From the NCBI GenBank assembly GCA_016715065.1, contig JADKBN010000029.1, positions 62,001 to 126,000 on the forward strand: a DNA stretch of 64,000 nucleotides, given 5' to 3'. Within the stretch, counting starts at the first letter, position 1, and each line of letters begins with the position of its first letter. Under the pieces are notes generated by a model. That model made no database searches, was not told the origin of the DNA, and saw nothing but the letters and a program-made list of their open reading frames with translations. The position numbers and the translations under genes were made by a program. Below are positions 1 to 8,930 of this stretch, one piece after another. This DNA is from Fibrobacterota bacterium. Its GTDB lineage: Bacteria; Fibrobacterota; Fibrobacteria; UBA5070.

Positions 1-184
1 CCGCTCGATCCTCTTCCGACTCGTTGCTTTCGACGGAAACCACCGAGATCCCGCGTTGGAAAAACTGCTGGATATGCGAATCGGTCAGCGTCACGCCGCC
101 GGGAAGGAGAACCATTCCCTTGGAGTCTCGCACGGGATCCTGGGTCGTCATGCCAGGGCGCAGAGCTTTGGTGGAAAACATCAT
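1..184 (-). CDS. Partial protein with an N-terminal domain like that of HD-GYP-associated proteins
   Basis: Only the first 61 codons lie in the window; the rest is cut off by the left edge. Two consecutive ATG codons (184 and 181) open the frame. The visible N-terminus reads FSTKALRPGMTTQDPVRDSK, followed by a stretch with LLPGGVTLTDSHIQ. A leader of the form LRPGM, then D, then LLxxGxxLTxxHI is common ahead of HD or HD-GYP domains in cyclic-di-GMP and signalling proteins. The catalytic part is not visible, so function is not assigned. It is divergent from guaB across about 180 bases. Confidence 0.55.
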   Translation of the reverse strand, partial: MMFSTKALRPGMTTQDPVRDSKGMVLLPGGVTLTDSHIQQFFQRGISVVSVESNESEEDRA

Positions 185-363
185 AGGCCGGAGTATACCA
201 TCTGCGGGGCGGTGGAATGTAGATTTGCCCGGACCATGATACCGGCCAACGTCGTTCGGGTCCATCCCTCCCAGGCGCAACCGGTTTCGTCGCGACCTTT
301 CCGTTCCCGCGGGCTTTCCCGTCCGTGGGGGGAAACAGTCTCATCCATCGCCGGGAACCGACC

Positions 364-1827
364 ATGACAGACATCACCGAAGCACTCACCTTCGACGACG
401 TGCTCCTCGTCCCCTCGTACAGCGAAGTGCTGCCTGCCTATACGTCCGTCGCCACGGAATTGTTCCCGGGATTTTCCTTGAACATTCCCATCCTGAGCGC
501 TCCGATGGACACCGTCACCCGCGCCGAGCTCGCCATCGCGCTTGCCTGCCAGGGGGGCCTGGGGGTCATCCACAAGAACCTCAAGCCCGCGGAGCAGGCC
601 GCGGACGTGGTGCGGGTGAAGCGGTGGCAGTCGGGCGTGGTGGACCATCCGGTCACGTTGTCGCCGGAAGATCCCATCCAAAAAGCTTTCGAGATCATGG
701 CCACCCGCAAGATCTCGGGATTTCCCGTCTGCGACGCATCCGGCAAGTTGGTGGGCATCCTTACCAATCGCGATCTGCGCTTGTCCAAACGCCAGGGCGG
801 AAACGTCCGCGAGCTGATGACCTCGCAAAACCTGGTGACGGCCGCTCCCGGAGTGACCTTGGAAAAGGCGCGCGAGCTTTTGCACAGCCATCGCATCGAA
901 AAGCTTCCGCTGGTCGACAAAAAGGGCGTGCTCAAGGGATTGATCACCTTCACGGACATCAACAAACGAGTGGATTTCCCGCAGTCGCTTCTGGACGACA
1001 AGGGCCGACTGCGAGTGGGAGCGGCGATCGGGGTCGGACCTGACTCCGTGGAACGTGCGGAGGCCTTGGCCGAAGCCGGGGTGGATCTTCTCACGGTGGA
1101 TACCGCCCACGGCCACTCAAAGGGCGTGATCGACATGGTCAAGACCTTGAAAAAACGCTGGCCATCGCTTGCCGTGGTTGCAGGCAACGTGGTCACTCCG
1201 GAAGCAGTCACCGCCCTGGCCAAGGCCGGTGCGGACGTGGTCAAAGTGGGCATAGGGCCTGGCTCCATCTGCACCACCCGCGTGGTGGCGGGCGTCGGAT
1301 ACCCTCAGCTTTCCGCCGTCTTGGCGTGCTCCCCCGCCGCGAAGAAGGCAGGAGTGGGGCTGATCGCCGACGGAGGGATCAAATATTCCGGCGACGTCGC
1401 CAAGGCCCTGGCGGCCGGTGCCAACGCGGTCATGATGGGCTCCATCTTCGCGGGCACCGACGAATCCCCCGGCGAGATCGTGCTGTTGGAAGGCAGATCC
1501 TACAAGAGCTACCGCGGGATGGGATCGCTCGGCGCCATGCAGGAAGGGTCCAAGGATCGCTATTTCCAGTCGGACATCACCGACGCCCGGAAATTCGTAC
1601 CGGAGGGAATCGAAGGTCAGGTGGCCTATCGCGGCCCCCTTCGCGACACGGTCCACCAGCTCGTGGGTGGTCTGCGCACGTCTTTGCACTACTGCGGCGC
1701 ATCCTCCATTCCCGAACTCCACAAGAAGGCGAGGTTCGTGCGCATCACCGGCGCGGGGTTGCGCGAAAGCCACCCCCACGACGTGCAGATCACCAAAGAA
1801 GCGCCGAACTACCATCCAGGAACCTGA
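364..1827 (+). CDS. guaB: Inosine-5'-monophosphate dehydrogenase
   Basis: A 487-residue enzyme that oxidises IMP to XMP with NAD+, the committed step of GMP synthesis. The TIM-barrel N-terminus begins TFDDVLLVPS, a paired CBS domain occupies about residues 92-202, and the catalytic loop GPGSICTTR places the nucleophilic cysteine at 303. Downstream are the phosphate-binding ADGGIKYSGD and the GYRGMGSLGAM-like flap (here SYRGMGSLGAM). The frame is open 13 codons further upstream, but ATG 364 gives the normal family N-terminus. The stop overlaps the start of the next gene by one base, suggesting co-transcription. Confidence 0.97.
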   Translation: MTDITEALTFDDVLLVPSYSEVLPAYTSVATELFPGFSLNIPILSAPMDTVTRAELAIALACQGGLGVIHKNLKPAEQAADVVRVKRWQSGVVDHPVTLSPEDPIQKAFEIMATRKISGFPVCDASGKLVGILTNRDLRLSKRQGGNVRELMTSQNLVTAAPGVTLEKARELLHSHRIEKLPLVDKKGVLKGLITFTDINKRVDFPQSLLDDKGRLRVGAAIGVGPDSVERAEALAEAGVDLLTVDTAHGHSKGVIDMVKTLKKRWPSLAVVAGNVVTPEAVTALAKAGADVVKVGIGPGSICTTRVVAGVGYPQLSAVLACSPAAKKAGVGLIADGGIKYSGDVAKALAAGANAVMMGSIFAGTDESPGEIVLLEGRSYKSYRGMGSLGAMQEGSKDRYFQSDITDARKFVPEGIEGQVAYRGPLRDTVHQLVGGLRTSLHYCGASSIPELHKKARFVRITGAGLRESHPHDVQITKEAPNYHPGT

Positions 1828-2627
1828 TGGAGGCCTGGGCACCGTCCTGGATCCCGCCACTGGTGGGAAATCCCGTCCCGCTGGGACGGACCGTGTTCCT
1901 TTCCGACCTGCACTTGGGCATGGGGCGAGAAGAACCGTCGCGGCGAGCGGACCTGGCGGCGTTGCTGGAGGAGCTTCCCGGAAACGCCGATGATCTGGTG
2001 GTGGGTGGCGACATGTTCGAATTCTGGTGGGAATGGCGAAATGCCTTGCCGCGCGGGTTCGACGACGTGCTTGACGGATTCCGTCAGCTAACTCGCGCGG
2101 GAGTGCGGTTGCGACTGATCGCTGGAAACCACGACTTCGCCCTGGGCCAGGGCCTGGCCTCCCGCTGCGGGGCGATCATCCATCCCGACGGCCTGCTGGG
2201 CAGAAGCGAAGGCGCGGACTGGCTTTTGGTGCATGGCGATGCATCCACTCCCGCCGAACGCGCCGACCGCATCCTGCGCAGGATCCTGCGTTCCAAATTT
2301 TGTCAGGGAGCCTGGAACCTGCTGCCCTGCGACGTTTCGTTTCCGCTAGCCCTCGGGGTCGGGAGAGGCTCGCGCGCCCTCGACGACGGAACGTCTCCCC
2401 ACACCCCGGCGATGGAACCTACCATGCGAGGCTGGATGCGCCGTTGGAGTCTTGCCGGCGTGGTCCACGGTCACAGCCATCGGCCACTTTGGACCCAGGG
2501 ACCGGAAGGGACCTACATCAACAACGGCGACTGGGTGCGCGGGCGCTGGGCCGTGTGGCTTCGCGGCAGGCAATCCCGATTGGTCGATTGCACAGGAAAG
2601 GATCGCCCATGGCTCTCGAACATCTGA
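1827..2627 (+). CDS. lpxH: UDP-2,3-diacylglucosamine diphosphatase-like calcineurin-type phosphoesterase
   Basis: A 266-residue metallophosphoesterase of the LpxH/calcineurin type. All dinuclear-metal motifs are visible in order: SDLHLG (Asp27, His29), GGDMFEFW (Asp62), AGNHDF (Asn101, His102), LVHGD, and GHSHRP near the C-terminus. The FxFWW after the GD motif resembles LpxH, which hydrolyses UDP-2,3-diacylglucosamine to lipid X in lipid A synthesis at the inner face of the membrane. The start shares one base with the guaB stop. The lipid A role is by family; other UDP-sugar or nucleotide hydrolases of this fold cannot be excluded. Confidence 0.75.
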   Translation: MEAWAPSWIPPLVGNPVPLGRTVFLSDLHLGMGREEPSRRADLAALLEELPGNADDLVVGGDMFEFWWEWRNALPRGFDDVLDGFRQLTRAGVRLRLIAGNHDFALGQGLASRCGAIIHPDGLLGRSEGADWLLVHGDASTPAERADRILRRILRSKFCQGAWNLLPCDVSFPLALGVGRGSRALDDGTSPHTPAMEPTMRGWMRRWSLAGVVHGHSHRPLWTQGPEGTYINNGDWVRGRWAVWLRGRQSRLVDCTGKDRPWLSNI

Positions 2628-3247
2628 TTTTTCCTTCCGGCCCCTTGGGGACCAATTCGGCCCTGATCTGGTGCGATCGCACGCACGAGGGGATCCTGGT
2701 GGATCCCGGCGGAGAGCCGGAAGAAATCCTCGACCTCGCCCTGGAGCGTGGGGTTTGCATCCGAAACATCCTGTTGACCCACGCGCATCCGGACAATCTC
2801 GCGGCGCTCCCGCAGGTGCGCGAGGAGACGGCAAGTGGAGTGTCCTTGCACCGGGACGATCTGCCGCTGTGGGAAGCCATGTCCGAACTTTGCGGCGAAT
2901 TGGGAATGCTTGTGCCCGAGCTCCCGGAAGTCGATGAATACCTCTTCGAGGGCCACCTGGTCGCCTTTGGAAAGGAGAAGGTGGAAATTCTGCATCTTCC
3001 AGGGCACTCTCCCGGCCATTGTGGGATTCTGGTGACATCGGCCGGGTTTTGCATGGTGGGAGATGCCTGCTTTAGCTCTTCCACCGGCCGCACCGACCTG
3101 TGGGGAGGTGATAGCGCCGCTCAGGAAGCCACTCTGGACAGGCTGGAGCGTCTCGACCCTCACTTGCTCTTGATCGGCGGACATGGACCGAGCTTCCCGG
3201 TCCGGGACGTCTCCAGGGCGCGTCGCATGAAAAGCACGAATATTTGA
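2609..3247 (+). CDS. Metallo-beta-lactamase fold hydrolase (glyoxalase II-like)
   Basis: A 212-residue MBL-fold protein. It has the motif THAHPDN (His58, His60, Asp62), then LPGHSPGHCG (His133), GDACF (Asp152) and a C-terminal GGHGPS. In glyoxalase II-like hydrolases the first motif ends in His; here residue 63 is Asn, which should weaken one metal site. The start ATG 2609 lies inside the lpxH reading frame (19-base overlap) and follows a good AGGAAAGG ribosome-binding site. The substrate is unknown; thioesters or other activated acids are usual for the family. Confidence 0.8.
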   Translation: MALEHLIFPSGPLGTNSALIWCDRTHEGILVDPGGEPEEILDLALERGVCIRNILLTHAHPDNLAALPQVREETASGVSLHRDDLPLWEAMSELCGELGMLVPELPEVDEYLFEGHLVAFGKEKVEILHLPGHSPGHCGILVTSAGFCMVGDACFSSSTGRTDLWGGDSAAQEATLDRLERLDPHLLLIGGHGPSFPVRDVSRARRMKSTNI

Positions 3248-3339
3248 GTCCCTGGCCGACTGCATTCCAACCTCTCTCCGAGGAGTGGTCGAATCGCCTT
3301 TGTGGTCCTGGCCGTTCGGATGCAGTACTATTTGGACAG

Positions 3340-3636
3340 ATGACCAGCCGGCCCACAGAAACGGCCCAGTGGAAACGGAAAATCGCCGTGGCACTGCGGT
3401 ACCGTCGGGAACAGGACACCGCCCCTGTCGTCGTGGCCGGGGGATCTGGGCCCGTGGCCGAGAGGATATTGGAAACCGCCCGCGAACATTCCATTCCCGT
3501 CCATGAAGACGCGGCGCTTGCCTACTCGCTGGGACGAGTCGGGGTCGACCAGCCAGTGCCTCCGGAACTGTACCAAGCGGTAGCGGAAGTGATCGCCTTT
3601 GTCTACCGGCTCCACCCTGCAGGGAAAAAGACGTGA
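3340..3636 (+). CDS. Stand-alone FlhB C-terminal domain-like protein (EscU/YscU/HrcU family)
   Basis: A 98-residue protein resembling only the cytoplasmic tail of the flagellar/type III export switch FlhB. It shares the AVALRYRREQDTAPVVVA block, a central ERILETAREHSIPVHED-like segment and the terminal PPELYQAVAEVIAFVYRL. The autocleavage motif NPTH that precedes this domain in FlhB is not present (TAQWKRK stands there), as in the short stand-alone FhlB homologues. No other export genes adjoin it. It ends in a GTGA overlap with the SpoIIE phosphatase gene, so it may be co-expressed with a signalling protein rather than an export apparatus. Confidence 0.75.
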   Translation: MTSRPTETAQWKRKIAVALRYRREQDTAPVVVAGGSGPVAERILETAREHSIPVHEDAALAYSLGRVGVDQPVPPELYQAVAEVIAFVYRLHPAGKKT

Positions 3637-5546
3637 ACCGCGCCATCGATCCTGCCTTCGATCTGATCGAGACCTTCAACATCGTCCTATGGTTCCTGCC
3701 CTTGCCCTTTTTAGGGTTGGCGCTCTCCGATCGAGGTCGGCGTTGGTGGCCCGGTTGGACCATGGTGGCCACCATGTTCCTGTTGGTAGCGCTGGAAGTG
3801 ACCGAGCAGGTCGCCGGAAAATGGCTCGGCGAGATTGGCCGGTTGCACAACGTCTTGCGATTTCTCGGCGGAGCGGTCTTGTTGGTGGTCCTTTCGGAGG
3901 GCTCCAGCCGCACCGGTTGGGGAACTCATGGAACCAAGGTCCAGATACGACGATTCTTGGGAATATCCCTCGTACCCGCTGGCGTGCTGACCGCCTTGCT
4001 CTTGAACAGAGTTCCACTCCCGTTGGCCTGCCTCCCCGCTTGGACGAGTCTTTGCGTTTTCGAGGTCTTCGCCATCCTGACCGCCCCGGTGCTATGGGTG
4101 CGCTGGATGCGCATCGGCGCGGCGATTCTCTTGTCCTTGGCGTTGTTCCGCGAGCATTTCTGGTTGCCATTTTCTGTCCTAGCCACGTTGCTGACCGCCA
4201 CGCAGGCGCTGTCCCACATTCGCCAGGACAACAGACTTCGGCTGTTGCGGGCCAGGGAAGCCTTGCAGCCCAAGGCGATCCAGGATCTCCTGGCGCAAAC
4301 GACCGGATCCAGGCTCGTGCGCGACGACGAATCCTTGCCGGTAGACCGACTGGAAGCGCTGCTGGGCTTCGCGATGCAAAGCACCGGTTCCGTCGGCGGG
4401 GCCATCTTCCTCTACATCGAGACTCCTGTATCCGGCGTGGGCACGCTCTCCCGGAAGTTGGAATGTGTCGTGGCCAAAGGCAGCCTGCGCGACTGCCTCC
4501 AATCCACCGAGGCATCCCTGGGGGCCCAGGCCTTGGTGTCGTTTTTGCCTTCCACGATGAGTTCGAAGGTTCTCCTCGCCTCCGAGCCCACCATCGCCTA
4601 TGCGCTTTCCGCTCTGAAGGCACCCAAGCTCGCCGCCGCACCTCTGCGTAGCCAGGGGCGGCCTTTGGGACTGGTCGTGCTCTCTCCATCCAGCTCGCGA
4701 GACGATTTTGGCGCAAGCGACCTGCACATCCTCGATTTCCTGTCCCAACAGGCCGTGTTCAGCCTCAACTACGAAGCGGTCTACCACAAACTCATGGAAG
4801 ACTCCCGGCTTGCGCGGGAGTTTGAAATCGCCGCCCGCATCCAGATGGGGCTGCTTCCCCGTGAAATGCCCAAGGTCCCCGGGCTCACGCTCAGCGCCAA
4901 GGTGATTCCCGCTCGCGAAGTCGGTGGCGACTACTACGATCTCCTTCCACTTCCCGACGATCGTCTGGCCGTGGTGATCGGCGATGTGTCCGGAAAGGGC
5001 TTGCCGGCGGGAATGATCATGTTGATCGTGCGGACCACCATCCACCTACTGGTGGATGCCGATCCCCAGGGAAACCCCGCCCATCTCCTGCGCACCCTGG
5101 AAGAAAAACTCGCTCCCCAACTGGATGCCCTCACGTTCATGACCTTTCTGGCTCTTCGTTGGAGCGCCCGGGACCGGATCCTGACCTGGTCTGGTGCGGG
5201 ACACGAGCACATTCTGTGGCGATCGGCGCTGGATGGCAAAATCCATCGCATCAAGACCGGGGGCTTGGCCCTGGGGTTGCAACGCGACCATTTCCTCCCT
5301 CGGGAGGAGCGCAAGCTCATGCTTACAGAAGGCGATGTCATTTTGCTGTACACAGATGGTGTCATCGAGTGTCGCGGACCCGATGGAACCGGCTGGGGTC
5401 TATCACGCCTGGAAGAATCCATGGAGCGCCACCACCACTGTACACCAGAGGAACTTTTGGAAGGAATCCTGTCGGATCTCGACCGATTTCGCCAAAACAT
5501 CCTGCCTTCGGACGACAGAACGCTGCTTGTCATGAAGGCAAGCTGA
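3633..5546 (+). CDS. Membrane-bound GAF-SpoIIE (PP2C) serine phosphatase, RsbU type
   Basis: A 637-residue protein starting with GTG inside a GTGA overlap. Roughly residues 1-200 are hydrophobic and contain several transmembrane helices. A GAF-like segment follows at about 225-390, then a SpoIIE/PP2C phosphatase domain. Phosphatase motifs are clear: AARIQMGLLP, REVGGDYYD (metal-binding Asp), IGDVSGKGLPAGM, SGAGHEH and LLYTDGVIE. RsbU-type enzymes dephosphorylate a STAS anti-anti-sigma factor to release a sigma factor or other effector. The next gene encodes just such a STAS protein, so the two probably form the output of a partner-switching pathway. The cognate kinase (RsbW type) is not in the window. 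Confidence 0.88.
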   Translation: MNRAIDPAFDLIETFNIVLWFLPLPFLGLALSDRGRRWWPGWTMVATMFLLVALEVTEQVAGKWLGEIGRLHNVLRFLGGAVLLVVLSEGSSRTGWGTHGTKVQIRRFLGISLVPAGVLTALLLNRVPLPLACLPAWTSLCVFEVFAILTAPVLWVRWMRIGAAILLSLALFREHFWLPFSVLATLLTATQALSHIRQDNRLRLLRAREALQPKAIQDLLAQTTGSRLVRDDESLPVDRLEALLGFAMQSTGSVGGAIFLYIETPVSGVGTLSRKLECVVAKGSLRDCLQSTEASLGAQALVSFLPSTMSSKVLLASEPTIAYALSALKAPKLAAAPLRSQGRPLGLVVLSPSSSRDDFGASDLHILDFLSQQAVFSLNYEAVYHKLMEDSRLAREFEIAARIQMGLLPREMPKVPGLTLSAKVIPAREVGGDYYDLLPLPDDRLAVVIGDVSGKGLPAGMIMLIVRTTIHLLVDADPQGNPAHLLRTLEEKLAPQLDALTFMTFLALRWSARDRILTWSGAGHEHILWRSALDGKIHRIKTGGLALGLQRDHFLPREERKLMLTEGDVILLYTDGVIECRGPDGTGWGLSRLEESMERHHHCTPEELLEGILSDLDRFRQNILPSDDRTLLVMKAS

Positions 5547-5577
5547 AAAACCGGACCAACGGCTTTACCTTTACGCC

Positions 5578-5934
5578 ATGCAACAAGCACTCGAACTCAA
5601 GATCGTCGCTGTCGCCGGCCATCCGGACGCAAGGATCCTTCGTCTTTCCGGTGAATTCGACGCTTCGGCGGTGGAGCAGGCCCTGGAAGAAGTCACGGCC
5701 CTGCTTGACGCTGGAGTGCGGCATCTGATCTGCGATTGCAAGGATCTGCGCTATGTCAACAGCACCGGATTGGGAGTCATTTTGCACTTCAGCCGTGTCA
5801 CTCGCGAGCGCGGTGGATCGTTCCGACTTTGCCAGGTTTCGGAGCCTGTTTACGAAATCATCGAAATCATCGGGGCAACCACACTATTGGAACTCCACGA
5901 TTCCGTCGAAGATGCGTTGGTCGCGCTGACCTGA
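5578..5934 (+). CDS. STAS-domain anti-sigma factor antagonist
   Basis: A 118-residue single STAS domain of the SpoIIAA/RsbV type. The phosphorylatable serine lies in the motif YVNSTGLGVIL (Ser62), preceded by the usual strand LICDCKDL. It lies 31 bases after the SpoIIE phosphatase gene that would dephosphorylate it. There is no visible Shine-Dalgarno sequence. TACCTTTA ends only four bases before the ATG and resembles the promoter element seen elsewhere in this window, so a short or leaderless transcript is possible. Confidence 0.88.
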   Translation: MQQALELKIVAVAGHPDARILRLSGEFDASAVEQALEEVTALLDAGVRHLICDCKDLRYVNSTGLGVILHFSRVTRERGGSFRLCQVSEPVYEIIEIIGATTLLELHDSVEDALVALT

Positions 5935-6060
5935 TTTGTGACCAGTGGCCGGGCCGTCGAGAATTGCACCGCTTTTCTCAGGTTCAGGTCTTTGCTAACT
6001 TGGACGGTCTCCGTCAAGGAAACCAAACCTCTTTCCAGTCGAATTCTCTGGGAGAACTGA

Positions 6061-8583
6061 ATGCGCCTTCATCGAATCCTACCCATCGCCGGTCTCGCGT
6101 TCCTGGCCTCCTGCGCCGGGAAGACACCAGAACCTCCCCAGGCCTTGGCCACGTGGAAGGGTGGCATGCTCACTCCGGAACGTTGGTCGGCATGGAAGGC
6201 GACCTCCGTCCAGCCAGGCTCCCAGCATGATGAGATTCGCGCGTTTCAGGACTACCTGCGAACGGAACTGGATGCCAAAGCAGCCGACGATCTGGGTCTG
6301 ACCAAGGACTCCGCGAAGGCCAAACGCTGGGCGAGCATCGAAAAACGCATCCTGATGGACATGGTCAATCGGGAATATCTGCGCAAACAGTTTGGTGTTT
6401 CAGATTCCGCCATCTCTGGTTGGGTCTTGAAGCAAAACGATTCCATCAAAGCGTTGCACATCGACACTTTGCGTGGTCGTGCTGCGCGCGCCATCTTGTT
6501 GGCCGGCGCCAATCTCGACAGCGTCTACAAGGCGAATATTTCCAGTTTCCGCAAGGATTCCGCCCACACGCAACCCTTGGACAGCGTAAAAGGCCAGCTG
6601 GAAGAGATGATCGTGCAATCACGCGCACAAGAGCGCATGAGCACCTTCGTTCCCGATCTCCGCGCCCGCTACAACGTCCAGATGCTCAATCCAGAACGTC
6701 CACCCGTCGCGAAGGATTCCCTGCTTGCGTTCTGGAAGTCCAGCCCGGAATCCTGGTCCACCAGCACGATTTACAAGCTGACCGCACTTGGATCCCGAGA
6801 CAGTGCCAAGCTCGCCAAAGCCTTGGCGCGAGTGAAGGATCAGGCGGGGTTCCAAGCCCTCGCAGGCCAGTTTCCGATCGGAAACCCTGTGGCTCCAGCC
6901 GGAATTCTCGGCCGAGTCAAGAGCCAGTTCACCCTCCCCTATGGCGTGGGGATGGTTCCGGAACTGTTCCCCTTGCTGGAGAGCATCAAGGTCCGTTCGG
7001 CGACTCCTGTCTTTCGGTACAACGACACCCTCTACATGAGCGCTTGGTTGGAGGCAAAGGATCCTGGAACGATCAAGCCGTTCGCCTCGGTGGAAAAGGA
7101 CGTCCTCAAGGACTACCAGGCAAACCACCCATGGACCCCGGCCGCGAAGACAGCTCTTGTCGCGTGGGACAAGGGTACGATGTTCACGCGTGGCGATGTC
7201 GATTTCATTTCCGAAGAAATCCCCGCCAACATCAAGCGCCAGTTTCCTCCCGAACGGGTGCTGGATTTCATGGTCAACTGGGAAGTCAACGGACGTTTCG
7301 CCCGAGAGTCCGGTCTTTCCGAGCGCGAGTCCTTCAAGGCAGCGGCGCAGGACAACCGAAAGGTTTTTTGGGCGCAGGAGTTCCGTTCCTCGCGGGACGC
7401 GCAGATGTTCTACTTCTCCACCGCCGAGGCCAATTTCGCGACCAATTCCTGGAAAACACGCCTCGGCAGCAGCATGATCGTGGATTCTTCCAACGGAATC
7501 AACCGCGACGGTGCCAGGCTTTCGTTGCTCGGCGCGAACGATCTGGACGAGGCCTACAAGGTCGGCGTTGACCGCTTCTGGGTCGACTCCGTACTGACTC
7601 CCGTGGATTCGGCTCGCAGAGCGTTGTTCGCCGACCTCCGACCTGAGCTCGAAGCCCGCGGCCGCAAGCGCATCGATTCCATCCACAAGGTGAAGTTCGA
7701 TCTCAAGCTCATGCCTGCTGCGCCCCAGGAAATCCGCCTGGCTCCGTCTGTGGCGTACGATTCGGCCCGATCCAACCACGACCGTCGCTCCCTGGCCAAG
7801 GCGGAAGAACTCTATCGTCAAGTGGAAGCGAACGCCTCCGCCCCGGACTCCCTGCGTGCCCAGGCGTTGTTCCAGATGGGACAATTGTTCGGCGAGCAAC
7901 AGTACTACAACAAGAGCTTGGAAGCGTACCGCTCCGTGCTGTTGCGCTTTGCCAATTCCGGCGAGGCTTACAAGGCGCAGTTCATGATCGCGTTCACCTT
8001 GAGTGAATACCTGAAGACGGAAAAGCGCGCACTTGCAGAATATCGCGCCATGCTGGCCAAATACCCCAACAGCGATCTGGCCGACGATGCCGACTGGATG
8101 ATCCGCAACATCGAATCGGGCGGCGCTCTGATGCCCAAGTTCGACGATTCCGCCTTCGTGGCAGACTCGATTCGACGTGCGGATTCTGTCGCCAAGGCCA
8201 CCAAGGCCGTCGCCGAACCTGCGAAGGTCGCACCGGCCAAGAAGGACACCGCAAAGGCCACCCCAGCGAAGGTTGAGGCTCCCAAGGCTGCCGCCGCGAA
8301 GAAGGATTCTGTCAAGGTTGCGCCCGCCAAGAAGGATACCGTCAAGGCGATCGCACCCAAGAAGGATTCTGTCAAGGTTGCGCCCGCCAAGAAGGATACC
8401 GTCAAGGCGATCGCACCCAAGAAGGATTCTGTCAAGGTTGCGCCCGCCAGGAAGGATACCGTCAAGGCGATCGCACCCAAGAAGGATTCCGTGAAGGTTG
8501 TGTCCGCCATGAAGGATGCAGCCAAAGCGGTTGCTGCCAAGAAAGACACGGTGAAAGCCGTAGCTCCGAAAGCGGCCCGTTGA
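6061..8583 (+). CDS. Parvulin-like (PpiC/SurA-type) lipoprotein with TPR segment and Lys/Ala-rich repeat tail
   Basis: An 840-residue protein with a lipoprotein signal (LASC, acylated Cys18), so it should be anchored to a membrane facing the periplasm. Residues of about 220-350 look like a PpiC parvulin domain: AGILGRVKSQ, a central PLLESIKVRSATPVF and the terminal PFASVEKDVLKDY. Around 570-690 are TPR-like helices (QALFQMGQLF, YRSVLLRF, YRAMLAKYPNSDLADDA). The last 120 residues are a Lys-Ala-Pro-Val repeat encoded by a 60-base tandem repeat. A role in folding or outer-membrane protein biogenesis is inferred from the family; isomerase activity is unproven. Confidence 0.72.
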   Translation: MRLHRILPIAGLAFLASCAGKTPEPPQALATWKGGMLTPERWSAWKATSVQPGSQHDEIRAFQDYLRTELDAKAADDLGLTKDSAKAKRWASIEKRILMDMVNREYLRKQFGVSDSAISGWVLKQNDSIKALHIDTLRGRAARAILLAGANLDSVYKANISSFRKDSAHTQPLDSVKGQLEEMIVQSRAQERMSTFVPDLRARYNVQMLNPERPPVAKDSLLAFWKSSPESWSTSTIYKLTALGSRDSAKLAKALARVKDQAGFQALAGQFPIGNPVAPAGILGRVKSQFTLPYGVGMVPELFPLLESIKVRSATPVFRYNDTLYMSAWLEAKDPGTIKPFASVEKDVLKDYQANHPWTPAAKTALVAWDKGTMFTRGDVDFISEEIPANIKRQFPPERVLDFMVNWEVNGRFARESGLSERESFKAAAQDNRKVFWAQEFRSSRDAQMFYFSTAEANFATNSWKTRLGSSMIVDSSNGINRDGARLSLLGANDLDEAYKVGVDRFWVDSVLTPVDSARRALFADLRPELEARGRKRIDSIHKVKFDLKLMPAAPQEIRLAPSVAYDSARSNHDRRSLAKAEELYRQVEANASAPDSLRAQALFQMGQLFGEQQYYNKSLEAYRSVLLRFANSGEAYKAQFMIAFTLSEYLKTEKRALAEYRAMLAKYPNSDLADDADWMIRNIESGGALMPKFDDSAFVADSIRRADSVAKATKAVAEPAKVAPAKKDTAKATPAKVEAPKAAAAKKDSVKVAPAKKDTVKAIAPKKDSVKVAPAKKDTVKAIAPKKDSVKVAPARKDTVKAIAPKKDSVKVVSAMKDAAKAVAAKKDTVKAVAPKAAR
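8298..8510 (+). repeat. 60-bp in-frame tandem repeat coding for KKDSVKVAPAKKDTVKAIAP
   Basis: The coding sequence repeats with a period of exactly 60 bases about three and a half times. Two units are identical and the third differs by one base (AAG to AGG, Lys to Arg). The last partial unit is more diverged. It encodes a basic, Ala/Pro-rich 20-residue unit, probably an extended periplasmic spacer or a peptidoglycan-associated tail. Such near-identical units can change number by slippage. Confidence 0.95.
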
Positions 8584-8909
8584 AATCCACGCTTCCCAGT
8601 TCCAGGAGAATCGGCAGGACGATCGTTTTCGTCCTGCTGGGATTGGTCGTCGGCGGGTTCGTGGGAGAAATCCTTGCGATCAGCACGGCGTATCTAGGCG
8701 AATGGCTCGGCCTGGGAAGCGAAAACGTGGTGTACTTGTTGCTCCGAAAATTCGGGGCGATCGATGCGGGGTTTGGATTGCCGCCCTCGTCGGAATTCGT
8801 CCTTGACCTGTTCATCGTCAAGATCAAGCTCGGCTTGGCCCTGAAGCTCAACATCGGGTGCATTCCGGGATTGGTCTTTTCCCTTTATTTGGAAAAATGG
8901 TCCCGTTAA
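8580..8909 (+). CDS. Small membrane protein, DUF4321-like
   Basis: A 109-residue protein with an N-terminal hydrophobic helix (IVFVLLGLVVGGFVGEIL) and a second near the C-terminus after KIKLGLALKLNIGCIPGL. The pattern of GE in the first helix and KLGLxLKLN before the last resembles DUF4321 proteins, which have no known function. It starts with TTG in a TTGA overlap with the parvulin-like lipoprotein gene, so the two are probably translated together. Confidence 0.6.
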   Translation: MKSTLPSSRRIGRTIVFVLLGLVVGGFVGEILAISTAYLGEWLGLGSENVVYLLLRKFGAIDAGFGLPPSSEFVLDLFIVKIKLGLALKLNIGCIPGLVFSLYLEKWSR

Positions 8910-8930
8910 GGGACTGTTTGGAGATTCGCG

